A DNA stretch of 64,000 nucleotides from Pyropia yezoensis. Its lineage: Eukaryota > Rhodophyta > Bangiophyceae > Bangiales > Bangiaceae. Shown in pieces: positions 11,993 through 22,226 of this stretch (positions are counted from its first letter, which is position 1; the number at the start of each line of letters is the position of its first letter). The stretch spans positions 19,659,816-19,723,815 of the forward strand of contig CM020619.1 of assembly GCA_009829735.1 (NCBI GenBank), given 5' to 3'. The translations under genes and the position numbers were made by a program. The notes below the pieces were generated by a model. It saw nothing but the letters and a program-made list of their open reading frames with translations. It was not told the DNA's origin and searched no databases.

Positions 11993-14823
11993 TCAAACGC
12001 CAGTGCCCCCCCCCCCACCCCCACAGCCGTCCAAATCCTCAACCGGCTCTGTCCACAAGGCGGGCACAAACATGTCTTCCCAGCAGCCTGCGCCCGACAC
12101 CCCGTCGCGGTCGTACGTGGGGATAGCCTCCAGAGAGGTGAAGGGATCGCTCTCTGGTAACACTGCGTCAGACACATCGGGCACGCCCTCGAAGGGAAAC
12201 AATGGAGCTTCCAGCGGCGAGGAGCTCCCGTCCCAGGTGCTGTCAGAAACAAAAGTCTCGGAGTTCAAGGTGGTGCCGGCCTTCGCCACGCCCGAATCGG
12301 TGGCCGATGCTTCGAGCGTCGACGTTTGGTCAGCGCCACCAGAGCTCCCTCCGCTGATGCAAACGCCACCGCCGTCGTCCCCAGTAGTCTCCGTCGAAAT
12401 CCCCCCGCCGTCTCTTCGGCCTCTGTCGCTGACAGGATCCCGCAGTGTCGCCGCGGCACGTGCGGATGCATGCCGCCCCGCTGACAACCGCAGGCTGGCT
12501 GACGCAGTTGAGGGCGTCTCAGTCTCGACACGCTCGAAGGGGGGCGGGCGTCGCGGGCCGGCGGCGGCGCACGTAGCACTCTGCTCACTCCGCCCCGACG
12601 AGCAGCTGGAGCCAGACAGGCGCGCCTGCTGAGCCAGCAACCGTTCAGGATCGGTCACGACCGTCTCGGCCCGCACACCCCGCCGGATGTAGACGTCGTC
12701 GAGTGGTTGGATGCCACCCAGCACGGCCGCTTCATAATACAGCGCGTGGTGTCCGCCTCGACGCCTTCTCCTCCGACGAACGCCATTCGCGTCTATGTGG
12801 GCACCCGCTACCTGGACCGGCGGCGCCTCGCCCGCCGCCGCCCGCCGCTTCGTCCGCTTGACTGGCAATCGCGCTGCGCGCGAACTCGCGTCTGCATCAC
12901 AGACATCGGTGACGGCATCACGGCGCGGTGGTCGCGCCGCCACGTGCTGCTGGGCAGACGGCATCGACGGGGTCATGATACGGGCGCGCGAGGGTTGCAT
13001 TTGCGCCGCCAATCCCGCTCGCAGACCCGCTGCTCTGCGGGCCGACAGACCGCCCACCGCCCAGTAAAGGGATATCGTCGTGGTGGATACCGGTACTGAC
13101 TTGTCTGAGGAATAGTAGGTCAGGGCGGCTTGGCTCGAAAAGGTGCCCGTCCGACGCATCTGGTGGCCCTCAGCCCAGCGGCGAAGGGAATCCATATCCG
13201 AGCCCCGCCGTTCAGACTCGGACGTGAAATCCAGCGGCTGCGCGTGCTCCATGTCCACGAGCGCCCGTCGCCGGATTGCTGGAGAGCACTGGCACGAGAC
13301 TCGGCGGGCAGAGCAGTAGAAGCAATCACGGGCGGTTCGAAAGCTGGCGGTCATGGCACGCTGTCAAGAGGGCCATCGAACACAATATTAGCATGGCACA
13401 ATACATAGGGTGCACAGGAGCAAAAGAGAACGGTAAGCCACGGTACACACACACACTGCAGCAGCAAAGACGTCTGCTACGCCCACCAAGAGGCACGCAG
13501 CCGGACATCTCTCTCGAGCCGTGCGCCTGCGCCTCGCGCCCAACAGCATGACCACACCTCGCACCTGCGCAGCCCCCTCCTCACACATCCACGACCCAAC
13601 CCCCCACACACAGCAGAGTCGACACGCACCTTGACCGGCAGAGTACCCTCAGTGACCCCATAAAAAAAGTTCAGCTCGTACGCCCACTCGCCAAACCGGC
13701 TGCACAGCGTCGTTGTGACCGCCACGCGATCATCGGGGAACCAAGTGAAGAGGATAGTGGCGCCGCTCTGGGTGTCCACCACCCACCGGGAGGCAGTGGG
13801 GTCCGGCACGGGGCCGGGGACGGGGGGCTTGTTGTCCCCAAAAAACTGGGCAAGATGGGAGGCACAACCAACAACAAAAAACACGAAGGCGAGGCGCCGC
13901 ACGCGAGGAACATGGGTGTACATGACAACCAGCGCTCATGTCAGCAGGGAACACACACACAGAAGCAGGGGGGTGCACACCCGCGCTACCGCACGAGCAG
14001 GCACCCTCTTACGACCAACACAGCATGGATGCCGAAGGACAGCACACAGCGCCCCCGCCGCAGCACACCACCCTGCAGCGCCCCCATCGTGCGCCACACC
14101 CTCTCAATCACACAATGAGGGACAGCGAGACGCGTAACACGGCACGGCCTCCACGTCCATAGGGCCCGCATGGCGTCCTCCGCACGCACAATCCCACGCC
14201 TGCCACGCCGCCGTCACTGTCGCCCAGGCCAAGACGCTCGCGCTACCCCCCACACGGCCGTAGCTCGCCCTCCATGCCAACCCCCCCCCCCCCCCCCCCC
14301 CCCCCCCGGCACGTACCGTCCCACACACCAGCCCGTCCACCACCACACAGGGCATGTACAACAGCTGGTTGCCCGCCGTCTCGGACGGCTCCTCCCCCAG
14401 CACCACCCCCTCCGACACGGAGCCCAGGGAGAGGTCCTCCCCCACCAGCGGCAACACCACGTCCTGGTAGCAGGGGGCGTCGCGGAGGAAGGCGACCGCC
14501 GCGGCCGACAGGGAGCCGACGGGGCGGCGGTCAAAGAGCCACGCCGCCGCCGCGGGCTTGCGCAGCACCGACGCGAGCACCCCGTCCATTAATGTGCCGT
14601 CGGAGAGGGCGGGGAGAGTGTCGATGCGCCGCCAGTCGGGGCTGCTGTGCAGGTGCCGCGCCTGCCCCGGTGCCAGCGCCGGTGCCGGCGCCGCGCTGCC
14701 GCGACGGGACGCCTCGCCGGTGCCGCCACCGCCGTGGTCGCCGCCCCCGGGGTGGTCTGCCCAGGTGGCCCCGCCATCCCCAGGGGGGAGGCGAGTCCTG
14801 GAGGGCACCGCCAGGGCGGCCAT
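11993..14823 (-). CDS. unrecognised three-exon protein (exons 14823-14317, 13845-13630, 13360-11993)
   Basis: Three minus-strand segments join in phase 0 at both junctions. Donor ACG|GTACGT is at 14317/14316 with acceptor CCCAG ending at 13846; donor AAG|GTGCGT is at 13630/13629 with acceptor ACAG ending at 13361. The predicted product is about 696 aa. Exon 1 encodes an Ala/Gly/Pro-rich leader then well-mixed sequence (DTLPALSDGTLMDGVLASV, DAPCYQDVVLPLVGEDLSLG). Exon 2 encodes FFGDNKPPVPG...RFGEWAYELNFFYG, which looks like a folded globular segment. Exon 3 is Ser/Arg/Thr-rich with an acidic end (PFEGVPDVSDAVLPESDPF) and a Gly run before the stop. I do not recognise a family. The frame is open upstream to an ATG at 15036, so a longer leader is possible. 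Intron 1 contains a run of about 27 C. The consistent phases and globular exon 2 argue that the gene is real; exon 3 is the least certain. Confidence 0.55.
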
Positions 14824-15036
14824 GGCCGCAGAAAGGCGGCAGCCCGCAGCGCCACAAAGCAACTCAAGGGGGGGGGTGCGGCAGCGGTGGGTCTGCAGAC
14901 GCGCCGGGCGCGCGCGCGCGCGTCCGCGACGCCGCCGCGCGCCCGACGCCGCGAGCGCAAAGGCCAAGGAGCGGGAGCGGGAGAGGAAGGGGATGTCAGG
15001 ACCCGACGACGACGCGCCCCGGGCGGGCGGTCGCAT

Positions 15037-16663
15037 AGCCTAGCCACCTCGGCGGGTACGTGCGCAGCGGGCGGTCTGAGAAGGCGGGACGAGCGAGCCG
15101 GCAGTCGAAGGGCGGCCGAGACGAGCCAGCGTGGCTTGGCCGGTGGACCCCATGCCTCACGCCGCGGGCAGGGCCGCCGCGCGCGCTGTGTCGCGCCCCC
15201 GTTTGGTGGGCCCCCACCATCGGCCGATGGTTGGACGGGCCCCCCTCGTCGTCCCGCCGGCCCAGCGGCAGGTAACAATGTAAGAGAGACTATCGCAGGG
15301 AGGGGCCTTGCAGAGGGGTCCTCCCACACTGGGTGATTTGCTGGGTGTTGTACATACATACGCGGCTCTCCGCAGATTGGGTACGGTACATTGCGGATCT
15401 CCTCGTGGCTGATCGACGCGACAGATTCGACGCCTGGGCCAATGAATCGCACCTGCTCATCGCTGTTCACGCCCATTTCTTTTGAAACGCACGCGTTCGC
15501 ACGATATCGGTTCGTGCTTGGACAGAAGTGTGCGTACAGATGTTTTTTGCTCTGCTCTCCCCGGGTTCCCTCGGGCCAATGGCTTTGGACCTCTGGGGAC
15601 CAAGATACGGAATGATCGATCACCCGACCAACGCATCCACACGTGTGTGTGTCAGATGGGGAAGGGTAGCCCTTCGACAGTGTCCACCAATCAAGGAGGC
15701 CCGTCGCTCTCACGTCGAGAAGGTGACAGACAGTGATCGTTGTGGCGGCCCCGCCACGGCAAGAATGAGATGACGCCAGTGCCACGCCAGAGAGGACTCC
15801 TGATTCACACGCAGTTGCACCAAAGCTGGGTGCGCTCCTCCTCGCAGACGACGAAAAATCCCTTCCTACATGGAGTGACAGAACGAACAAGCCCCCTCGT
15901 ATGTAGCAATTGGATGTGCCCAGAAGTTCTTCTCACATGGGCTCGGCTTTTCAAATACGTAATTAGATCGCATGGAGGGCCCGGGTTGGGGTGGATGGGG
16001 GGGGGGGCGCGCTGCCCGCGGGTACGAGAAGCGTCCGCCGCCGCCGCCGCCGCCGCCGCCGCAGCCGGGTGGGGTATTGTGCGTCCCGTAAATAGTAGAC
16101 GTGCACGGGTCGTGCAGTGTGGGTTTGATTGGTCCAGTGGCCGATATTTGACATGAGCACGACACGAGCACGTCCACTTTTTTACGGGACGCACTATAGC
16201 GAGGGGGGGTCCGGGGGGGCCGCCCCCCGGGTGGGGGGGGTGGGCCGGCCGAGGCGGGGAGTTAGGACGCACGGGAACAAGTAGGGGTCGCTCCGCGACT
16301 CCGCGTACGGGCTAGTACATAGTAAGTACAGCAAGTCGTCATCTGTACCGTTGCTCAGACTGGTGCATTCACTTTACGCATCCCAAGGACCAAAACCGTT
16401 GTCGGATGCTCTTTTCCCGCCACGGCCATCTCGGGGCTGTCTGCATGGGTGGGGTATGCAGGTCGCGGCGTCGTCGCGCGCGCAGCTGGCTTCCCGCCGA
16501 TTGCCCTCGACGACAGGCCCACCTGCCCGTGCTGCCGCCGCGTGCTCCGCCACACCCACAGTGTCCATCCCATCACATCCCTACTGCTCCTTGTCCTCTA
16601 TCTCGTTTTCCGCCCCCCGTTCTTCTCTTCCGCTGCTCCTTGGTTTTCTGTTGTTGTCTTTGC
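15037..16663. other. divergent spacer upstream of the three-exon gene and POLD3
   Basis: No gene recognised. It holds AT-richer DNA (15.28-15.95 kb), a GCC microsatellite at about 16031-16064, a G-rich run near 15997-16009 and a GGGGG/CCCCC-rich stretch at 16200-16260. The last 150 bp before POLD3 are C/T-rich, like the leader of the heme oxygenase gene. Confidence 0.5.
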
Positions 16664-18556
16664 ATGGGCCTGGCCATCATGGGGTCCCCCCCCCCGACCC
16701 CCACGGCTGTCCTGGACGCCCTCCTCCTCGGCGAGCAGGTGCCCGTGACCTACCACACCCTCTCCGCCCGCACGCAGCTGCCCGCCCCCGCCGCGCGGGC
16801 AGCACTGGCCACCTACTACGCTGCCCACCGCGGTGGCAGCAGCAGCGGCGGCGGTGGCGGCGGGGAGGCCCTCACGCCTGTCATTGCTTGCCTGTCATCC
16901 CAAGGGGTGGACCTGGCCATCCCATCGCCCGGATGGGTGGCCAACACCCCCCCTGACGCGTTGGCCGCCGCCCTGTACGCGCTCGCCCCACCGGGGGTGG
17001 CGGATGTGGAGCTGGTCGTGGCCGCCGACGCCCGGTCGCGGGCGGCTGGGGGGGCGGCCGCCGCCGCCGCCGCCGCGGCGGCAGCCGACGCCCGCCTCGC
17101 CACCGTTGGCTGGGAGGGGGGGGGGGTGCGCCCGCGGAGTGCGCCCGCGGCGGCGCCTGCTAGTAAGCCGGCGGCGAAGACTGCCGGCGGGGGGGGGGGA
17201 ACGGCAGTGGCATCGGGCGGCAAGACCCGTGGCGGCGGCGGCGTCGGCGGCAGCGGCAGCGGCAGTGGTGGCGGCGGCAGCGGCGGCGGTGGTGCTACGC
17301 CCACAGGGGCCCCACGACCGGCGGCCGGCGGTGCCGCGGCGTCGGCGACGCCGGCCTCGTCGACGCCGCCGGCGCCCGCGGGCGGGGCGGCCAAAAAAGG
17401 GGGCCACGTGCTCGTTGGGGTGGCCAAGCCCCGGGCGGCCGGCGTCATGGCGCGGTTCCTCACCCCAAAGACGGGGGCGGCGGCCAAGCGCAAGGCCGCG
17501 CCCGCCGCCCGTGGGGGAGCCGCCGCCGCACCCTCCCCCCCCGCCACGTTGTCGTCGCGCAGCCCGTCACCAGGGACGACGGCGGCGGCGGGCGGGGCGA
17601 CAGGGGCGGCGGGAAGCGGCGCTGACGAGGACTCTGTCGACGCGGACGACGTCGTGCTGCTGCCGCGGCGGAAAAAGCGGCGGCCCGGCGCGGTGGCCGC
17701 GCCCGGCGCGGCCGACGTTGAGCCGGGGGTGGGTGCGGCGGCGGCGGCGGCGGGGGACGGGTCGCCCAGCGACAGCGACGACAGCGTGGACGCGCGGGAC
17801 ATGGAGCCATTTGACGCCGAGGCCGAGGCGGAGCAGCGCCGCCGTGCCGAGGTGGAAGCCGAGGTCGCCGCCCTCCAAGACCAGATGGACGAGGAGGAGG
17901 AGGAGGAGGAGGCCGAGCGGGGCGTGGAGCCCCCCATGGACGTGGACGCTCCAGGCGCGGCGGCGGCGGCGCCACCCGCCCGGCAACGGCCGCGCACGAC
18001 CCGTCGGATGGTGCCCGTGACGAGCGTGGACGCCAAGGGCTACACCCGCACCACCCGCGTGTGGAAGACCTTTGACGCGGACGGGGTGGAGGTGCCGGAC
18101 GCGCCCGCCGCGGCGCCGTCGCCGCCGCCGCCCGCGGCGGCAGCGGCGGCGACGGCGGGCGGCAGGCCGGGGGGGGGGTCGTCGACCCCGACGGGCACGT
18201 CGCCGCCGCCACCGCTGTCGTCCTCCTCCTCTCCACCCGCGACCGTGTCACCGGCGGCGCCGGCGGCGCCCGCGGCGGGGCGCGCCGCCACCGCCGCCGT
18301 GGCGCGGCGGTCGGCCGGCCGGCGCTCGGTGGCCTCCCCCGCCTCCAACGGCGATGCTGGGGATGGCAAGGCGGCGGAGGAGACGAGCGCGGTGGCGGCG
18401 GCGGCGGCGGCGGCGGCGGCAGCCGCTCCCGGCGCCGGTGCCAAGGGGGCACCCAAGAAGCGGCGGTCGTCGTCGGCGGCGGCGGCGGCGGGGCGAGGCG
18501 GCAAGGCGGGGGGGGGTGCGAGCAGCAGCATCCTTAGCTACTTTGCCAAAAAGTAA
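16664..18556 (+). CDS. POLD3: DNA polymerase delta subunit 3 (POLD3/Cdc27 family)
   Basis: This nuclear accessory subunit links Pol delta to PCNA. The N-terminus (LDALLLGEQVPVTYHTLSAR, then AARAALATYYAAH) matches the winged-helix start of the Cdc27/p66 family, which binds the B-subunit. The middle is a long low-complexity, charged region with Lys/Arg patches, Gly runs and an acidic coil (MDEEEEEEEAERGVEPPMDVD). A conserved segment DAKGYTRTTRVWKTFDADG matches the family motif of the form DEdGy..t..vwe. The protein ends in SSILSYFAKK, a C-terminal PIP-box-like PCNA-binding peptide, as expected. The frame is open further upstream, but the ATG at 16664 (or 16679) gives the usual short distance to the domain. 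The product is about 630 aa, slightly longer than animal and fungal forms because of Ala/Gly tracts. Single exon. Confidence 0.85.
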   Translation: MGLAIMGSPPPTPTAVLDALLLGEQVPVTYHTLSARTQLPAPAARAALATYYAAHRGGSSSGGGGGGEALTPVIACLSSQGVDLAIPSPGWVANTPPDALAAALYALAPPGVADVELVVAADARSRAAGGAAAAAAAAAAADARLATVGWEGGGVRPRSAPAAAPASKPAAKTAGGGGGTAVASGGKTRGGGGVGGSGSGSGGGGSGGGGATPTGAPRPAAGGAAASATPASSTPPAPAGGAAKKGGHVLVGVAKPRAAGVMARFLTPKTGAAAKRKAAPAARGGAAAAPSPPATLSSRSPSPGTTAAAGGATGAAGSGADEDSVDADDVVLLPRRKKRRPGAVAAPGAADVEPGVGAAAAAAGDGSPSDSDDSVDARDMEPFDAEAEAEQRRRAEVEAEVAALQDQMDEEEEEEEAERGVEPPMDVDAPGAAAAAPPARQRPRTTRRMVPVTSVDAKGYTRTTRVWKTFDADGVEVPDAPAAAPSPPPPAAAAAATAGGRPGGGSSTPTGTSPPPPLSSSSSPPATVSPAAPAAPAAGRAATAAVARRSAGRRSVASPASNGDAGDGKAAEETSAVAAAAAAAAAAAPGAGAKGAPKKRRSSSAAAAAGRGGKAGGGASSSILSYFAKK

Positions 18557-19254
18557 AAAAGGGGGAGCGGCCCCTTGCGGCAGTGTGTCCTCGTTGGTCC
18601 CCCCCCTTTTTGGTCTTGCCCTTTTGCGCTTTCGCCGACGCCACATGCCTTCCGCCTCCCGCCCTCCCGCCCCCTCCCTCTGCCCCTGGGGGGCCCCGCC
18701 TTTGGCGTGCGGGAGGGGCAGGGGAGGAGATACAGGCCTCGTCGGCTGCACGTTCACCCCGCACTGCCCCCCCCGCCCCTCGGGTATTGTGTCTCGTTGC
18801 TCGGCTCGGTCCCGCTGTGCAGGCGGATCTGGGCGGCCAACGGGGCGGCGCCACCGACGAGAGGCTGGCAGTCACCCGCTTCCCTCTCGCCGATGCCACC
18901 GCAGGCGCGTTTTGGCCACTCTGCCCAGAGCCTCCCCCTACTGCCCTCCCCCCCCGGCACTTTTCGTAGCCCGCTTCCAACATCACGCCCGTCCCCTTCC
19001 ACAACACTATCCCCCGCCCCCCCCCCCCGGCGGACCCCTTTCCCCTCCAACACCCCCCCCCCCCCTTCCACCCACCGTGGTCCCAGCAGCCCCCTCCCCC
19101 CCCCCCCCACCCCACCCCAACCCACCGAGTGGCACTTGCCTCCACCCCGCCCTTCCCCCCCCCCCCCCCCCCCCCCCCCCCACCCCCCCTGTTCGCCGCG
19201 GGTGCCCCCCCATCCCCCCACCGCTGACCACCCGCCCGCCTGGCCCTGCCACGC
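18557..19254. other. spacer between POLD3 and the DUF819 gene
   Basis: Very C-rich DNA with many C runs (for example around 19015-19030 and 19157-19181) and no credible gene. It probably holds the POLD3 3' UTR and the DUF819 promoter and leader. Confidence 0.5.
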
Positions 19255-21266
19255 ATGGCGTTTTCTGGGCTGCCCCCGGCCGGCCTAGGCCTGGGGCGGC
19301 CGCCCGTCGCCCCCCTCCCCTGCGGGGGTGCCCGCCGGGGGCCCCAGTGGGGGGCGCCGCCGCCACCGCCCCCCGCCGCCGCCCCCCCGGGTGGCCCCCC
19401 CGCGGCCGCCCGCCGCTGCCGCCACCGCCGCCGCCGCCGCTGCCGCGCGGCGCGCTGGCCGGCCGACGCCGCCCCGCCGCTGGGGCGGCCACGCCCCTCG
19501 CCAGGGGACGGCGGCCGCGGTGGCCGCGGCGGCGGCGCGGCGGCGGCAACGCCAACGACGCCAACGACGGCCATGGCGGGGGCACCCCCGCCCCCGGTGG
19601 CGGGGCTGCTGCTCACCCCCGCCTCCCCCGCCCTGGCGGTGGTGGCCTCCCTTGCTGTGGTCGTCACCGCCGCGGCGGGCAACCCGACGCGGGCCTTCCT
19701 CCTCGCGGCGGCCGCATCCAACGGGCGGCTCCTCCCCGCGACGCACCCCGTCTATGACGCGGCCTGGGCCGCCGCCGCCCCCGCCGCGGTGGTGCTGCTG
19801 CTCGGCTCCCTGCCGCGCCGGCCGTCGCGGCGGCCGCCGCGTCTGGCGGCCGCTGCTGCTGACGGGGATGGGGGGGAGGGGCGGGGGGGAACCCCCACAG
19901 CCGCCGCCGCCGCCGCCGCCGCGTCCGCCGCCGCGTCCGCCGGCCGCGGGCGGCTGGCGCGCCTGGCCGCGGCCGCCGCCAGCCCCGCGGGGGTGGCGAC
20001 GGCCTTTTTCTTTGCCTCCGCCGTCGGCACCGTCGCTGGGGCGGCCGTCGCCGCGGCGGTGGTGCCCCTGCCTGGCGGGCGTGCGGCGGGCGCGCGGCTG
20101 GCGGGCACGCTCGCGGCAACGTACATTGGCGGGAGCGTGAACTTTGTGGCCGTTGCCGCCGCCGTGGGGCTGGGGGGGGTGGGCGCGGCGGTGGCGGCGG
20201 ATATGGCCGCCATGGCCGTCTACCTCGCCGTCCTGACCGCGGTGGTGCCCCGGGGGGAGGCGCCGACGCTGCCGCCGCCGCCGCCGCCCCTGCCGTCGCC
20301 AGTGCCGCCGCAGACATTGTCGTCTGGGGGGGGGGAGGGGGGGCGGGGAGGCGTGGCTGCCGCGGCCGTACCGCCCGTGACGGGAGCCTCACCGCCACTG
20401 CAGCCATCGTTGTCGTCGATGCCACGGCCACCGTCGCCGCCGCCGCCGTTGGCGCGGCTGCCCGTCCACGGCGCCGCCGCGGCGGTTGCGGCGGCCGCCG
20501 CCTATGCCGCCGCCGTGTGTGCGGTGGGAAACCTGGTGGCCGCCGCGCCTGGCGTCCGCCGTGTCCCGGGCGGGGAGCTGCTCGCGTCGTCGGCGCTCGC
20601 GCTGGCGGTGCCGCTGCCCCAGGCGGGGGGCCCCCGCAGATTGCCTTGGCGCCGGCCCCTGTCTGTCCGCCGCCGCTTCCACCGCGACGGCCCTGCCCCC
20701 GGTGACGTTGTGGTGGTGGCGCGCCGACCTGCGGCGGTGGCGGCGACTGCGGCGGTGGCGGAGGGGGCGGCGGCGCGGGGCGGCCAGGAGGGCGCCCGTC
20801 TGGTGGGGGGCGGGGCGCCCGCGGGGCTGGCGGGGACGAGCGGTGGCAGGGCGGCGGCCGTCGCCGCCCCCCCCCCCCCCCCCCCCCCCCGCCCGTGACG
20901 GCCGCCGCGGCGGCGCTGTCGGACCTCCTCCTGGGGATGCTGTTCACCACGCTGGGCGCCGGCGCCCGGCTGGGCGCCGTCGCCACCGCCCCCCGCACGC
21001 TCCTCTTTTGTGTGCTCACGCTGGGCGGCCACGCCGCCGGCGTGGCCGTGGCCGCCGCCGCCATTGCGGCGGCGGGGGGCGGGTGGCGGCCGCGCGAGGC
21101 GGCTGTCGCCTCCAACGCGGGGGTGGGCGGCGCCGCGACGGCGGCGGCGTTTGCGGCGGCCATGGGGTGGCCCTCCTTGGTGGGGGTGGGCGTGCTGCTC
21201 GGCGTTGCGGGCTACGCGGCCGGCACGTTCGTTGGCATTGGGCTGTGCGTCGCGCTGGGCGGCTGA
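19255..21266 (+). CDS. DUF819-family multi-pass membrane protein, frame broken at a C24 run
   Basis: Hydrophobic Ala/Val/Leu segments alternate with Pro/Gly-rich loops. The DUF819 signatures are TLAATYIGGSVNFVAVAAAV in the first half and AAVASNAGVGGAATAAAFAAAMGW followed by GVLLGVAGYAAGTFVGIGL at the end. Function in the family is unknown; bacterial and plant homologues are predicted inner-membrane or plastid-envelope proteins. The first half reads in frame 1 up to TGA at 20896; the second half (LSDLLLGMLFTTLGAGARLG onward) reads in frame 3 from about 20892 to 21266. The switch lies at or before the run of 24 C at 20867-20890, with no convincing splice pair, so a homopolymer length difference or sequencing error is the simplest reading. 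Residues between about 20640 and 20890 are low-complexity and may be a loop insertion. The N-terminus is Pro/Gly/Ala/Arg-rich and could be a targeting peptide; the true start is uncertain, and 19570 (MAGAPPPP) is an alternative. Confidence 0.75.
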
Positions 21267-22226
21267 GGCCGGCCGGTGGGGTGGCGGTGGTGCACGCGGG
21301 GGGCGCCGCCAGCGGGGGGGGCCCGGGAGCGGGGGGCGTGCGTGGGGGTGCGCCGCGGTGGCGGGCACGGCTCGCGCGGGTCGGCTCACGCGTACGTCAC
21401 AGCCTACGCGTGGGCTCTTGTCGCTCCCTGTGGGTTCTCCCCTGCGCCGCGGGTTGAGACAGAATGGCCGCCACCGTTGGGCGTTCTTCACCCTATGAAA
21501 TACACCAGCCGCCTCTGGGACGCGGGTGTGATTCGACGCGGCTGTCACGTCCGGCCCCGCTGTGGCCGTGTGGTCGCTCCGGGAGCGCAGCACCCGTCAT
21601 GCCCATTTGGGGGAGTGGGGATGGGTGGTGGGATGGCAGCCTGATGTGCCATCGCGGACGCGAGGGAAGTGCGCTGCAATACAGTACCGTCTCGAGCAGG
21701 CCTCTGTGAAGGGACGAGTTGAGAAATACCTCCTTGGCCGAGGAAGGGAGCGCCGCAGGTGTGCGAGGCCTCGCGAGGCGGGGGCTGGGGCCTGTCGCCA
21801 CAGAGAGGTGCAACAGAAGGAAAAGAACAATAGTACCATGAAGGCCCCCCCAGCGCCACCACGCCACCACCCCCGCGGTGGCGGCGCGGCCCTCTGCAGG
21901 GCCGGCGAAACAACAAGGAACGTCCGCGCAACGTGCCACTCGAGCCCCACCGGTCCAACGTGTGGCCAGGATGAATTTGAGATTGCAATTACGTGGACCA
22001 ATCGATTCGCGTTAGCGTGTAACGGTTCTGTGGCGAGTCGGTGTGTATAGAAGCTTCGCAAATTAGTTGGAGGGGGCGTACGGAAAAAGGAGGTTGAAGG
22101 TTGGGTCGGCGGGTGGCAGTCGCCCGAGAAACCCGCACAACCGTTCATCGCGCCCCCTCCTCACGCCCCCTTGGCCCCCCCCCCCCCCCCCCCCAAGCAA
22201 ACAACGCGAAACCAACGCCGACGGGG
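21267..22226. other. convergent spacer
   Basis: This lies between the DUF819 and kinase 3' ends. GC drops after 21.4 kb. ORFs on both strands are short and lack motifs. A run of about 20 C lies at 22175-22194, just downstream of the kinase stop. Confidence 0.5.
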
